Assembly (NCBI GenBank): GCA_963735005.1
Contig: CAVTJA010000006.1
Coordinates: forward strand, 62,001 to 126,000
Direction: 5' to 3'
DNA length: 64,000 nucleotides
Source: WTKG01 sp963735005
Lineage (GTDB): Bacteria > Actinomycetota > Actinomycetes > Actinomycetales > Demequinaceae
Both the position numbers and the translations under genes were made by a program. Within the stretch, counting starts at the first letter, position 1. Every line of letters begins with the position of its first letter. The notes below the pieces were generated by a model that was not told where the DNA came from, searched no databases, and saw only the letters and a list, made by a program, of their open reading frames with translations. Shown piece after piece: positions 8,780 to 17,779 of this stretch.

Positions 8780-9883
8780 CTAGATCACCATCCCAAACTG
8801 CTGGGAGAAGCGAACGTCGCCCTCGACCATGTCGCGCATGTCCTCCACGCCGTGGCGGAACATCAGCGTGCGCTCGATGCCCATGCCGAACGCGAACGCC
8901 GTGTAGACCTCGGGGTCGATGCCCGCGGCGCGCAACACGTTGGGGTGCGTCATGCCGCAGCCGCCCCACTCGATCCAGCCAGTCCCCCGGCAGGTGCGGC
9001 ACGAGGTGTCCTCGCCGCGGCACACGAAGCACCGCAGGTCGGGCTCAAGCGACGGCTCGGTGAACGGGAAGTACGACGGGCGGAAGCGGATCTCGGCATC
9101 AGCGCCGAACATCGCCTTCGCAAGGTGGTCCAGCGTGCCCTTGAGGTGCGCGAGCGTGAGCCCCTTGTCCACCGCCAGACCCTCGATCTGGTGGAACACG
9201 GGCGTGTGCGTCGAGTCGAGCTCGTCCGTGCGGAACGTCTTGCCCGGGCACACCACGTAAATGCCGCGGCCCTCCTCAAGCAGCTCGTCGCGCCGGGCGA
9301 GCATCGCGCGCGCCTGCACCGGCGAGGTGTGGGTGCGCAGCAGCAGCCCGCTGTCGGGCGGGTCCACAAAGAAGGTGTCCTGCATCTCGCGCGCGGGGTG
9401 GTCCGGGTCAAAGTTGAGGGCGTCGAAGTTGTACCACTCCGCCTCGACCTCGGGGCCCTCGGCCACCTCCCAGCCCATCGCCACAAACACGTCGCACATG
9501 GTCTCCTGCAGCGCGTTGAGTGGGTGCCGGGCGCCGGCCAGACCGCGCTCCACCGGCAACGTGACGTCCACGGACTCCTCGGTCAAGACGCGCGCGTCGC
9601 GCTCCTCCTGGAGCTGCGCCTCGCGCTCCGCGACCGCCTGCGCCACCTTGCCCTTCGCCTGACCCATCGTCTTGCCCGCCGCGGCCTTGTCAGCGGCCTC
9701 CAGCGCGCCAATCTGGCGGTTCGCGAGGCTCAGGGGCGCCTTGTCGCCCGTGTGGGCCAGGCGGGCCTCCTTGAGCTCCTCAAGGGACGACGCGGCGGAG
9801 ACGGCGGCGAGCGCGGCGTCTACGGCCGCCTGGACGCCAGCGGGGTCCAGCGGTGACAGCTCAGCGGGCTGCTTGTCGGACAC
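8780..9883 (-). CDS. pheS: Phenylalanine--tRNA ligase alpha subunit
   Basis: A 367-residue class II aminoacyl-tRNA synthetase catalytic subunit. It has an N-terminal helical coiled-coil arm (residues 1-100), then the catalytic core with motif 2-like LLRTHTSPVQARAML and motif 3 GMGIERTLMFRHGVEDMR near the end. A cysteine-rich insertion (CFVC, CRTC, then GWIEWGGCGM) is typical of many bacterial PheS proteins. It starts at the GTG at 9883 with GAAAGGCC upstream. pheT follows with no gap. The frame is intact, unlike pheT. Confidence 0.97.
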   Translation of the reverse strand: MSDKQPAELSPLDPAGVQAAVDAALAAVSAASSLEELKEARLAHTGDKAPLSLANRQIGALEAADKAAAGKTMGQAKGKVAQAVAEREAQLQEERDARVLTEESVDVTLPVERGLAGARHPLNALQETMCDVFVAMGWEVAEGPEVEAEWYNFDALNFDPDHPAREMQDTFFVDPPDSGLLLRTHTSPVQARAMLARRDELLEEGRGIYVVCPGKTFRTDELDSTHTPVFHQIEGLAVDKGLTLAHLKGTLDHLAKAMFGADAEIRFRPSYFPFTEPSLEPDLRCFVCRGEDTSCRTCRGTGWIEWGGCGMTHPNVLRAAGIDPEVYTAFAFGMGIERTLMFRHGVEDMRDMVEGDVRFSQQFGMVI

Positions 9884-9946
9884 GTGAATGGGCCTTTCGG
9901 GCGGGTTGATGACTGCGCGAAAGTCTACCGGGACGCGCGGGGGCGG

Positions 9947-10453
9947 CTATCCGCCGTTGATCGCGCGCTGGAACGCAGAGTCAACGGCCACCAGGATCAC
10001 GTAGGACACCACGAAGCCCGACAGCAGGGTCCAGATGGCGAGGCCCCACTTGACCGCCCGCGGCAACGTCGGAGACCGCACGGCGGTGAGGTTGACGTAC
10101 AGCAGGCCGAACGCGATCACGCCCGTGATCACGCCAATTCCGGAGATCGTCAGCAGCATCACGGAGTACGCGGCCCACATGAACTCGAAGGGAATCTGGC
10201 GCACCCGCAGCACGCGCTCGCCAAGCACGCTCACCTTGAGGTTGCCGGCCAGGGTGGTCTTGAGCCGCACAGGGATGGTCATGCCGTCCGTCGCGGGCAC
10301 CGCGTAGGTGCGGAAGCGTAGCTTGGTTGCGGGCGTCGTGTTCACCACCAGCATGGGCCGCCAGGACGTCCACCTCTCGATGGTCACGACGCCCTTCGCA
10401 TCCGGAATCTTGACCGGGATGGACGGTTGGTCGATGTCGTACTGGGTGGTCAC
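9947..10453 (-). CDS. Small two-span membrane protein A, linked to GGDEF genes
   Basis: A 168-residue protein starting at the GTG at 10453, with GGAAAGG about seven bases upstream. Residues 1-88 form a soluble, beta-rich segment (IERWTSWRPMLVV, LKVSVLGERVLRV). Two long hydrophobic stretches follow at about 91-121 and 134-157. The layout matches the 155-residue protein at 12340-12807: a soluble beta domain of about 85 residues, then two membrane spans. The two look like paralogues although identity is low. It is the last gene of the GGDEF cluster, 64 bp after the first diguanylate cyclase gene. No known domain is recognised; a partner or effector role for a neighbouring cyclase is inference. 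Confidence 0.65.
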   Translation of the reverse strand: MTTQYDIDQPSIPVKIPDAKGVVTIERWTSWRPMLVVNTTPATKLRFRTYAVPATDGMTIPVRLKTTLAGNLKVSVLGERVLRVRQIPFEFMWAAYSVMLLTISGIGVITGVIAFGLLYVNLTAVRSPTLPRAVKWGLAIWTLLSGFVVSYVILVAVDSAFQRAINGG

Positions 10454-10517
10454 GGGTGGCCTTTCCTTGCGTGCGCACCATCGTAACGGCGCGCGGTGGG
10501 GCTGCGTCCCGGCACGG

Positions 10518-12263
10518 CTATGACGCGGGGTAGGTCGCGCCCTTGAGCGTCGCCTTGCCGGCCACCAGGGCGTCGTCCGCCGCGCTGAACAGCGCGCCAA
10601 GGTCGTTGATCCCGGCCCCCGACACCTCGTAGCCCGCCGACGCGCCAACCTCGGCGACCAGCGAGCCATCTCCGCGCAGCTCCGCCTCAAGGTGAGCGCG
10701 AATCCGCTCCACGGCGGTCTGCGGGTTCGCGCGTCCGTCCAACCACATCACCACGGTGAATTCGTCGCCGCCGTAGCGCCCGACGATGTCGCGGGGCCCG
10801 GCGCTGCTTTCGAGCGCCCTAGCGGCGCGCACCAGCACGTCGTCGCCGGCCTCGTGGCCGTGGGCGTCGTTGATCGCCTTGAAGTTATCGAGGTCGAACA
10901 TGGCCACGGCGATCGTGCCATTGCGGCGCTCAGCCGCCTTGAGCATCTCGTTACCGCGCGCGATGAGCTCATGGCGGTTGAGCAGGCCAGTGAGGTGATC
11001 GCGCGCGGCACGTTCTCGCAGCCGCGCCAACGGCCCGCGCAGGAACACGATGACGAGCGCACCCAGGACGACGATCGCGCCAATCACGATCGAGTACGTA
11101 GTCATGGTGGACTGGAACGACGAGATGCCCGGCGCGATGCTCCCGACGGGCGCGCGCAGGTACACGGTCCACGGCGGGCTGCCGTCCTCATCAAGCGGGA
11201 CCTCGAGCACCAGGGAGCCGTCAACCTCGTGGACGGTGCCGGCGGTCGCGGGATCAGGCTCATTGATGCCGAACGCGCTCGCGTCGTGGCCACCGTGACC
11301 GCCCTTGACGTTTGCCGACAGCGCCTTGAGCTGTGCGTTGTACTCGGCAGGCGCGGCGATGACGCCTCGCTCGGCGGACAACACGAACGCCTCGCCGCCA
11401 TCGCCCAGCGGCAGCTCTGACAAGAAGTCTGAGACGTTGGCAACGTCCACCTCGACCCGCACCACCGCGACCACCTTCCCCGCCACCGAGCTCACCGGAT
11501 CGACGAGCACCAACTTGGGGCCATCACCGATTTCCGCAGGCAAGATGCCCAGCCACGTGGGCTCGTGAGTCGCGAGCGCCTCCTGGTACCAAGGCGCCCT
11601 GTTGAACGCATGTTCGCGGTTCCACGTCTCGGGCGTCGACGTCTCGAAGCCGCCACGGTGGAAAATCTGCTGGTACGGGTGCTTCGTGGCAGGCTTCGCG
11701 ACGTACTCCCACCAGTTGTCGCCGTCGCGGCGAAGTCCCCACGCCGTGTCGTCGGGGAACGCTATGAGGACGCTGGAAACCTGATCATCCTGCGCCATGA
11801 GCGCAATGAAATTCTCGAAGTGCATGTCGTCAACCGTGAGCGGCTGCGGTTCGAAGTTCAAGGGATCGGTGAAGTCCGGGACGTCATTGGGGCCAGGAAA
11901 ATCGTTCGGGCCAGGGAAATCGTTCGGCCCAGGAAAGTCGTTCGGGCCTAGCGTGGCGCCGGGACCCGGGAAATCGGGGTAGCCGCCTAGGAAGAACTGG
12001 TTCCAGCCGAGCACTTCCTGCTCGGCGCCCGTCGCCACGCCCTCGGCCGGGTCAATGAAGTTGAGGATGCGCTCGGAGGTCGCGGCCGCGGTGAACTTGT
12101 AGATGTCATCGGTCGCGGACCGCGCGTCCCTCAGTGCGGCGACCCCCGCGTACGTCGAGGCGACCAACTGGAGCAGCAAGAGCCCGCCCACGAGGACAAC
12201 CACGGTCGCAAATTCCTTGCCGCGTGTGCCAATCGAAGGCGCGTTGATCGAGGTCCTCGCCAT
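10518..12263 (-). CDS. Membrane-bound diguanylate cyclase (Cache-like sensor plus GGDEF), with hexapeptide repeats
   Basis: A 581-residue protein with a membrane span at about 18-40, an extracellular Cache-like sensor (WNREHAFNRAPWYQEAL, GGEAFVLSAERGVIAAP), a second span near 385-408, then a GGDEF domain (DHLTGLLNRHEL; GGDEF at 498-502). The intact GGDEF implies synthesis of c-di-GMP from GTP at the inner membrane face. The position nine residues before GGDEF reads GPRD, so there is no RxxD inhibitory site. Residues 106-127 are a perfect GPNDFP hexapeptide repeat that sits between the first span and the sensor. A small membrane protein gene lies on each side. Confidence 0.93.
   Translation of the reverse strand: MARTSINAPSIGTRGKEFATVVVLVGGLLLLQLVASTYAGVAALRDARSATDDIYKFTAAATSERILNFIDPAEGVATGAEQEVLGWNQFFLGGYPDFPGPGATLGPNDFPGPNDFPGPNDFPGPNDVPDFTDPLNFEPQPLTVDDMHFENFIALMAQDDQVSSVLIAFPDDTAWGLRRDGDNWWEYVAKPATKHPYQQIFHRGGFETSTPETWNREHAFNRAPWYQEALATHEPTWLGILPAEIGDGPKLVLVDPVSSVAGKVVAVVRVEVDVANVSDFLSELPLGDGGEAFVLSAERGVIAAPAEYNAQLKALSANVKGGHGGHDASAFGINEPDPATAGTVHEVDGSLVLEVPLDEDGSPPWTVYLRAPVGSIAPGISSFQSTMTTYSIVIGAIVVLGALVIVFLRGPLARLRERAARDHLTGLLNRHELIARGNEMLKAAERRNGTIAVAMFDLDNFKAINDAHGHEAGDDVLVRAARALESSAGPRDIVGRYGGDEFTVVMWLDGRANPQTAVERIRAHLEAELRGDGSLVAEVGASAGYEVSGAGINDLGALFSAADDALVAGKATLKGATYPAS
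11883..11948 (-). repeat. 18-bp tandem repeat encoding GPNDFP units in a GGDEF protein
   Basis: Three and a half units of 18 bp in frame, each encoding GPNDFP. The copies differ only at a few third positions (for example GGGCCAGGA versus GGCCCAGGA on the plus strand), which points to recent slippage with some synonymous drift. The unit number is expected to vary between strains. Confidence 0.9.
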
Positions 12264-12339
12264 TCCGTGATTCTAGGGGAGCACTGCCGCGGCGCGCGGG
12301 AACCTGTGGGTAGCGGCGACCTCTGCGGTTGGGTGCAAC

Positions 12340-12807
12340 CTACGAACCAGAGCCGCTGCTGAGTATCAGGATCGCGAAGGTCATGGCCGCGCCGGCGATC
12401 GTGTTCATGATGGGCAGCGCCCACCGGAACCGCAGCGGAACGTTCGCGTTCGTCACGCCCAACACGTTGAGGAAGACGAGGATGATCGCGAGCACCATCC
12501 CCACGAACGCGTTGATGAAGACCAGTAGCAGCGGCAGCAGGGTCAGGTAGCGCAACACCCGCGGGACGTCCGCGCCAAAGGCGTGCACCTCGGCGTCGTC
12601 GAACACGAGCCGCTGGAAGCCGGGAAGCATGCCGCGCACCACGAGCTGGCCGGACTTGCCGTTGCGCATGGGGATCGTCCACCGGCCGCGCTTGCGGGAA
12701 ATCGAGTCACCATCAACGAGGACCTTGAAGAAGATCCCCGAGTTGGTGGTGACCGCGACCTTGCCGCGGGCGCCCGGGATCGCGAGCGCGATGGTGTTGT
12801 CAGCCAT
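12340..12807 (-). CDS. Small two-span membrane protein B, linked to GGDEF genes
   Basis: A 155-residue protein from the ATG at 12807. Residues 1-80 are soluble and beta-rich (GARGKVAVTTNSGIFFKVLV, then RGRWTIPMRNGKSGQLVV); membrane segments lie at about 85-115 and 128-150. It shares this plan with the protein at 9947-10453 but has a long basic loop (SRKRGRW) in the soluble part. It lies between the second and first GGDEF genes, 61 bp and 76 bp from them, in the same direction. No known domain is recognised. Its position, alternating with GGDEF genes, suggests a linked function. Confidence 0.65.
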   Translation of the reverse strand: MADNTIALAIPGARGKVAVTTNSGIFFKVLVDGDSISRKRGRWTIPMRNGKSGQLVVRGMLPGFQRLVFDDAEVHAFGADVPRVLRYLTLLPLLLVFINAFVGMVLAIILVFLNVLGVTNANVPLRFRWALPIMNTIAGAAMTFAILILSSGSGS

Positions 12808-12868
12808 GTGTTCTCCGTTCGGTAACCCCGAGAGCGTAGCGCGTAGCCATTACGGCACGGTTACGCGC

Positions 12869-14512
12869 CTATCGCGTGCGCGGCGCGGGATAGCGCTTGT
12901 CATCCTTCTGCTCGGCTGCCCGCGCGCCGTGCGTCTGGCCCTTGGCTTGCTGCTTGCCGGACACGAGCGCGGCGTCGGCCTCCTGCGCCAGTGACCGCAG
13001 GCTCCGGTAATCCGACCCAGACAGCGCGTACCCAGCGGTCACGCCAAGCGGCTCGCCGCTGCGCCGGCGCCGGTTGATGCCGCGCTCCATGTGGTCGCGG
13101 ATGCGCTCCACGGTGACGTACGGCACGGCCTCGTCGCCCACGGCGCGCACCACCACAAACTCGTCGCCGCCAAACCGCGCGACGACGTCGTCTGGCCCCG
13201 TCGCCTCGCGCAGCGCGTCAGAGGCGGCGCGCAGGGCGCGGTCGCCGGCCGCGTGCCCCTCGGTGTCGTTGACGCGCTTGAAGTCATCGAGGTCGAACAT
13301 CGCCACGCACACCGGCTCCGCCCGCTCGTACGCGTCGTCCACGAGCGTCTGGCCGCGCCTGCGGAACTCGTAGCGATTGGCGAGGCGGGTCAGATCGTCC
13401 GTCGACGCTCGCTGGTGCAGCTCACCGAGCGGGCGCCGCAACTGGAACAGCAGGACCGTCGCGACCAACACGAGAGCACCCACGATCACGGTCGCCCACA
13501 GCGAGGTTCGCTCGAGCGCGTGGATACCCGGCGAGATCGCCGACGCTTGGGTGCGTACCTGCAGTGTCCAGGGCAGGCGGGACGACGCCGGGAAGCCCGC
13601 GCTCAGGGTCATCAGGTCGCCCTGCATGCCGCGCACCACCTCTACGCCGCCCGCGTCGCCTGTTCCCGTCGGCACCTCGACGCCCAGTGCGGAACCGGGC
13701 ACCGTGACCTCGCCGTCGGCAAGGGCGGCGGCGATCGCGTCGTCGTAAACCGTCGGCGCAGCCACGACATCCCCGTCGGCCGACATCACGAAGGCCTCGC
13801 CGCGCTCGCCCAGCGGGAGCGTGTCGAGGAACGCGGAGATCGCGTCCACGCGGACGTCGGCGCCCACCACCGCCTGGAGCACGCCCTCCGCATTGCGCGC
13901 GGCGCTCGCCGTCGTCACGCCCGGCATATTCGTGGTCGGCAGCGGGTATGGGTCGGTCCACACCGGCGCCGTCGCGGACCGCGCGTCCGTGTACCACGGC
14001 AGGCGGGTGGCATCGAAGAACGGGACCGCCCCCACCTGGTACGCGCGCTGCACGAAGCCACGGTCGTTCAAGTAGCGCTCCGTCGAGTGGGTGCCGCCGT
14101 TGAACACGCGGGTCTCGTACCCGTTCTCGATGCGACGCACGTGCACGAAGTCGCCGTTCGGGAACGCCACGAACAGGGCGTCGATCTGGTCGCGCGCCTG
14201 CATGGTGTCGTAGAGCCGCTTGGCGAGCGTGGCGTGGTCGCGCGGCTCGCGTCCGCGCTCAAACAGCTCCACCAGTTGCTGCACGCCAACGCGGGCGGGC
14301 TCCATGAACGCGACCGTCCGGGTCACGGCAGCGTCGCCCAGGTAGCCAGCCATGTCGTTCACGGCGGCGTCCGCCTCGCCCCGCGCCACCAGCCCAGACA
14401 CGGCGGAAACGATCAGTTGGAGGACCAACACGGCGGTGACGACGCCGACGACGAACCGGAACCTCGGCAGACGCTCGGCAGCGTCGCGCGCGAGTTCCTC
14501 AGCATCGTTCAT
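12869..14512 (-). CDS. Membrane-bound diguanylate cyclase (Cache-like sensor plus GGDEF)
   Basis: A 547-residue protein: first membrane span at about 20-45, extracellular Cache-like sensor (TRLPWYTDARSATAPVWTDP, GERGEAFVMSADGDVVAAP), second span near 338-360, GGDEF domain with DDLTRLANRYEF and an intact GGDEF at 448-452. Nine residues before GGDEF it reads GPDD, so the RxxD product-inhibition site is absent. The tail after the domain is charged. It is a paralogue of the proteins on either side, and the sensor sequences have diverged much more than the GGDEF domains, as expected for sensors with different ligands. Confidence 0.93.
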   Translation of the reverse strand: MNDAEELARDAAERLPRFRFVVGVVTAVLVLQLIVSAVSGLVARGEADAAVNDMAGYLGDAAVTRTVAFMEPARVGVQQLVELFERGREPRDHATLAKRLYDTMQARDQIDALFVAFPNGDFVHVRRIENGYETRVFNGGTHSTERYLNDRGFVQRAYQVGAVPFFDATRLPWYTDARSATAPVWTDPYPLPTTNMPGVTTASAARNAEGVLQAVVGADVRVDAISAFLDTLPLGERGEAFVMSADGDVVAAPTVYDDAIAAALADGEVTVPGSALGVEVPTGTGDAGGVEVVRGMQGDLMTLSAGFPASSRLPWTLQVRTQASAISPGIHALERTSLWATVIVGALVLVATVLLFQLRRPLGELHQRASTDDLTRLANRYEFRRRGQTLVDDAYERAEPVCVAMFDLDDFKRVNDTEGHAAGDRALRAASDALREATGPDDVVARFGGDEFVVVRAVGDEAVPYVTVERIRDHMERGINRRRRSGEPLGVTAGYALSGSDYRSLRSLAQEADAALVSGKQQAKGQTHGARAAEQKDDKRYPAPRTR

Positions 14513-14615
14513 GGACGAAGCCTAGGACTTTTGGCTTTCGAACGTGAGGCAAGACCGGACAAATCGGACGGCGCCTCGCCGCCGCCGCGGGGCCGCCGGG
14601 CGCCCGCTCCCACGG

Positions 14616-16211
14616 TCATCGTGGGCCGTACGTCGTCCCCTTGCCTGCGCGCTTTCCGTCGACGAGCCTCGCGTCAGCGCGCTCGAGCATACTCATGAAG
14701 GTCATGTCTTCGTGCGCGGCGGCCGTCGTGGCGAAGCCCGCGGTCACGCCCACGGCGCTCTCGGCGAGTTCCCCGACGGCTACGGCAGCAGCGCGGCGCA
14801 AGCGCTCGACCGCCGCCCACGCTTTCGCACCCTTGTCGGCAGGCATCACCACCACGAACTCGTCGCCGCCAAGCCGCGCGACGATGTCGCCTGACCTGGT
14901 CGTGGCCACCAGCGCCTGTGACAGCGCGATGAGTGCCTCGTCGCCCGCCGCGTGGCCGCGCGCATCGTTGAGCGCCTTGAAATCGTCGAGGTCCAGGACA
15001 GCCACGATCGCCTGCGCGTCGCCCCGCAAAGTGCGCGTGATCACGCGCCCAGCCTCTCGGTCGAGCACGCGGCGATTCGCCATTCCCGTGAGCGCATCCG
15101 TGTCGGCACGCGTCGATGACTGATTCGCTCGCCGACGCATCAGCAGTAGTAGCAACGCGAGCAGGACTACCGTCGCCACCAGCCACCATGCCATGGTCGA
15201 CACCAGGGTGCTGAGCCGCGCCGCGCTCGGCGCAATGAGCGCGCGCTCGGCGCGCACGTGAAGCACCCAGTCCAAATCGTTCGACTTCGTGAGGCGTTGC
15301 TCAAGGGTGATGTACTTTCCCTCGCCGCCAAACACCGGCCGACCGCCGTCGTAGGCGTCGTTGGTTTCCACGCCGAGGTCGCTCGCGACGGCGGGTTCGC
15401 CATCGCTCATGACCTTGCCGTCAATGAGGTGAGCGAACCCCACGGGCGCCGCCACCACATGGTCGTCCGCCGTGAGCACGAATGCCTCGCCCCCCGCTTG
15501 CCGAATAGGCAAGTTCGTGAGCGTCGCAGTCAGGGGGTCGAGGAGCAGGCTCGCTGCGACGACCACGACATCGCCTTCGCTATCGCGGACCCGCGTCGAG
15601 ACCCACACGCTCGCCGCGTCGTCGCCGGGCTCCACCACGGGGTCACTCCACACAAGTTCGCCCGGTGGGGCCGCGAGCGCGTTCAGGTACCAGTTGCCCG
15701 TTTCGGGCGCGAGTTCCACTGCCGAGCTGGTGACAGCGGTTTCCCGGTAGTGATCGCGGACGGTTGCGGTGCGCTTTCGCGCACCGACCCCGTCAGTTGC
15801 GCGCGCACTCTGGGTCTGCCACTGGTCGCCGTCGCGGCGCGCAAGGTCGAACTCGCCGGTGGGATACGCGACGATCATCGCCCTCAGCTCGTCCTTTTCC
15901 GTCACCTGCACGAGCAACTCGCCCGTCACGTCAGACGGGTCTTCTCCGAGCAAGCCCTTTGCGATTTCCGCCGAGATGACTTTGGTGGAGTTTTCGGCGA
16001 CGCCGATGTGCGCGTTGAGGAACGTCGCGGCGTTGTTCGCGGCGGCCGCGACGGCGTCCTGCACGGCCAATTCCGCGTCCCGCTCAAGTTGAGAGACCGC
16101 TGTAAGCGCCACCACCAGTTGCACAAGAAGCGTGAGTGCTGCGAGCCCCGCCAGCACGGCAAAGGCAACGCGCTCGCGCCCTCCCGTGACTACATCGAGC
16201 CCGTACTTCAT
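14616..16211 (-). CDS. Membrane-bound diguanylate cyclase with intact I-site
   Basis: A 531-residue protein with a span at about 14-38, an extracellular Cache-like domain (WYLNALAAPPGELVWSDP, GGEAFVLTADDHVVAAP), a second span near 340-362 and a GGDEF domain (DALTGMANRRVL; GGDEF at 448-452). RSGD at 439-442 is a proper RxxD inhibitory site, so this is the only one of the three cyclases expected to show allosteric product feedback. It is the first gene of the cluster in the direction of transcription. The promoter probably lies in the short gap to the methyltransferase gene, but no clear box was seen. Confidence 0.93.
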   Translation of the reverse strand: MKYGLDVVTGGRERVAFAVLAGLAALTLLVQLVVALTAVSQLERDAELAVQDAVAAAANNAATFLNAHIGVAENSTKVISAEIAKGLLGEDPSDVTGELLVQVTEKDELRAMIVAYPTGEFDLARRDGDQWQTQSARATDGVGARKRTATVRDHYRETAVTSSAVELAPETGNWYLNALAAPPGELVWSDPVVEPGDDAASVWVSTRVRDSEGDVVVVAASLLLDPLTATLTNLPIRQAGGEAFVLTADDHVVAAPVGFAHLIDGKVMSDGEPAVASDLGVETNDAYDGGRPVFGGEGKYITLEQRLTKSNDLDWVLHVRAERALIAPSAARLSTLVSTMAWWLVATVVLLALLLLLMRRRANQSSTRADTDALTGMANRRVLDREAGRVITRTLRGDAQAIVAVLDLDDFKALNDARGHAAGDEALIALSQALVATTRSGDIVARLGGDEFVVVMPADKGAKAWAAVERLRRAAAVAVGELAESAVGVTAGFATTAAAHEDMTFMSMLERADARLVDGKRAGKGTTYGPR

Positions 16212-16269
16212 GGCATCAACTTACGCCGCGGCCGCCCCGTGCTCCCAGATGTCGGAGATGGGAGAAATG

Positions 16270-17106
16270 TCACTCCGTGGCTACCGCAAGCGCGCGGGCG
16301 TACAGGCACACCGCCGCGGCGGCGGCAAGGTTGAGGCTCTCCGCCTTGCCTGCAATGGGAATCCGCACCGTCGCATCCGCGAGCGAGAGGTGCTCAGGCG
16401 CGAGCCCACGCGCCTCGTTGCCGAACATCCACGCGACCGGCGCGGCCAGCAGCGCCGCCGCCGCTGGCGAGCCGAGCGCAAGCCCGCCCCCGCCGTCTGC
16501 CGCCACCACCGTCATCCCGGCCGCCCGCGCCGCGGCCACGGATGCCTCCACCGACTCCCCCGTCACCACCGGCAGGTGGTAGAGGCTTCCGGCAGTTGAG
16601 CGCACCACCTTGGGGCTCGCGGGGTCCACGCTGTCGCCGGCGAGCACCAACCCGCCCGCGCCCGCGGCGTCGGCGGTGCGGATGATCGTGCCAGCGTTGC
16701 CGGGGTCGCGGGCTTCGACAAGGATCACTGACTGGCCCGCCTGCGCGGGGAACGCGTCCGCCAACGCGGCCGCCAGCTCGCCAACCGTCGCGAGGATGCC
16801 CTGGGCGTCGCCCGACATCGCCGCGAGCACGTCGTCCGTGCCCACGTGGACGTGCAGCCCGCGCTCCAGCGCCTCGTGTGCGATGTCCGCGTGCCGCAGC
16901 AGGGCGGACTCGCTGACGTAGAGGTCCCGCACCGGCGCGAACCTGACGGCCTCGCGCGCGGCCTGGGGGCCCTCGGCAACATGAAGCCCCGCCCGGGACC
17001 GCGCCGACTTCTGCTGAGTCAGCGCGTGAACCCCCTTGACGCGGTCCGCTTTCGGGTTGGAAAGCGAAACCGTCAGGGAGGCTCCCGCGGCGGGGCTACC
17101 TGTCAT
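16270..17106 (-). CDS. TrmH/SpoU-family RNA 2'-O-methyltransferase
   Basis: A 278-residue SPOUT methyltransferase. The N-terminal substrate-binding region includes HVAEGPQAAREAV; the C-terminal knot carries the three family motifs: NAGTIIRTADAAGAGGLVLAG, then WMFGNEARGLAPE and VRIPIAGKAESLNLAAAAAV. It methylates a ribose 2'-OH in rRNA or tRNA with S-adenosylmethionine; the target nucleotide cannot be read from sequence. I choose the ATG at 17106, since the frame opens further upstream only inside rplT. It follows rplT by 10 bp, the normal actinobacterial order. Confidence 0.92.
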   Translation of the reverse strand: MTGSPAAGASLTVSLSNPKADRVKGVHALTQQKSARSRAGLHVAEGPQAAREAVRFAPVRDLYVSESALLRHADIAHEALERGLHVHVGTDDVLAAMSGDAQGILATVGELAAALADAFPAQAGQSVILVEARDPGNAGTIIRTADAAGAGGLVLAGDSVDPASPKVVRSTAGSLYHLPVVTGESVEASVAAARAAGMTVVAADGGGGLALGSPAAAALLAAPVAWMFGNEARGLAPEHLSLADATVRIPIAGKAESLNLAAAAAVCLYARALAVATE

Positions 17107-17116
17107 GTTCGTGCCG

Positions 17117-17497
17117 CTACGCGGCAGGAGCGTTGACGTCCTTCGGCAACGCCTGCTTGGCGACACCCACCAGCGTCGTAAACGCCTTGGGGTCGCTCAC
17201 GGCAAGCTCGGCGAGCATGCGACGGTCAACCGAGACGTCCGCGGCCTTGAGGCCCTGGATGAGGCGGTTGTACGTGATGCCGTTCTGGCGTGCCGCGGCG
17301 TTGATCCGCTGGATCCACAGCTTGCGGAACTCACCCTTGCGGGCGCGACGGTCGCGGTAGGCGTAGGTGAGCGAGTGGGTGACCTGCTCCTTTGCCTTCC
17401 GGTACAGGCGCGAGCGCTGGCCGCGGTAGCCGCTGGCCCGTTCGAGGGTTGTCCGTCGCTTCTTCTGGGCGTTGACCGCCCGCTTAACGCGTGCCAC
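17117..17497 (-). CDS. rplT: 50S ribosomal protein L20
   Basis: A 126-residue basic protein with the L20 pattern: an N-terminal ARVKRAVNAQKKRR tail, GYRGQRSRLYRKAKEQV, RKLWIQRINAAAR and a C-terminal globular part. L20 binds 23S rRNA early in 50S assembly and in some bacteria represses its own operon by binding the leader. It follows rpmI after 29 bp and ends 10 bp before the methyltransferase gene. Confidence 0.98.
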   Translation of the reverse strand: MARVKRAVNAQKKRRTTLERASGYRGQRSRLYRKAKEQVTHSLTYAYRDRRARKGEFRKLWIQRINAAARQNGITYNRLIQGLKAADVSVDRRMLAELAVSDPKAFTTLVGVAKQALPKDVNAPAA

Positions 17498-17526
17498 TTT
17501 TCTGTCTCCTTAACGTATGAGGGCGG

Positions 17527-17721
17527 TTACTTGCCCAGCAGCTTCTTGATCTTCTTGGAGTCGGGCGCGGACAAAATGGCGTCCTGTGCCACGCGGCGCT
17601 TGCGCGAACCGCTCTTCTCCTGGAACTTGTGCACGTTCATGGCGTGGTCGTGCTTGACCTTGCCAGTACCCGTCAGCTTGAAGCGCTTCTTGGCACCCGA
17701 GTGGGTCTTGTTCTTGGGCAT
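17527..17721 (-). CDS. rpmI: 50S ribosomal protein L35
   Basis: A 64-residue basic protein (MPKNKTHSGAKKRFKLTGTG), the normal length for L35. It lies between infC and rplT in the standard infC-rpmI-rplT operon, 58 bp after the infC stop codon. Confidence 0.98.
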   Translation of the reverse strand: MPKNKTHSGAKKRFKLTGTGKVKHDHAMNVHKFQEKSGSRKRRVAQDAILSAPDSKKIKKLLGK

Positions 17722-17779
17722 GGAGTGTGTCTCCTGTGTTCAGGCGTCGGCCGTTGGCCCACGCGCGCTTGTTCCGGGC

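Noticed and set aside
6911..9856. A 981-codon plus-strand open frame across pheS and pheT
   Set aside because: It is antisense to two confidently identified synthetase genes and has an Arg/His/Ala composition typical of a GC-rich shadow frame.
13091..14698. A 535-codon plus-strand open frame opposite a GGDEF gene
   Set aside because: The minus-strand frame encodes a complete, conserved diguanylate cyclase, so the plus frame is a codon-usage artefact.
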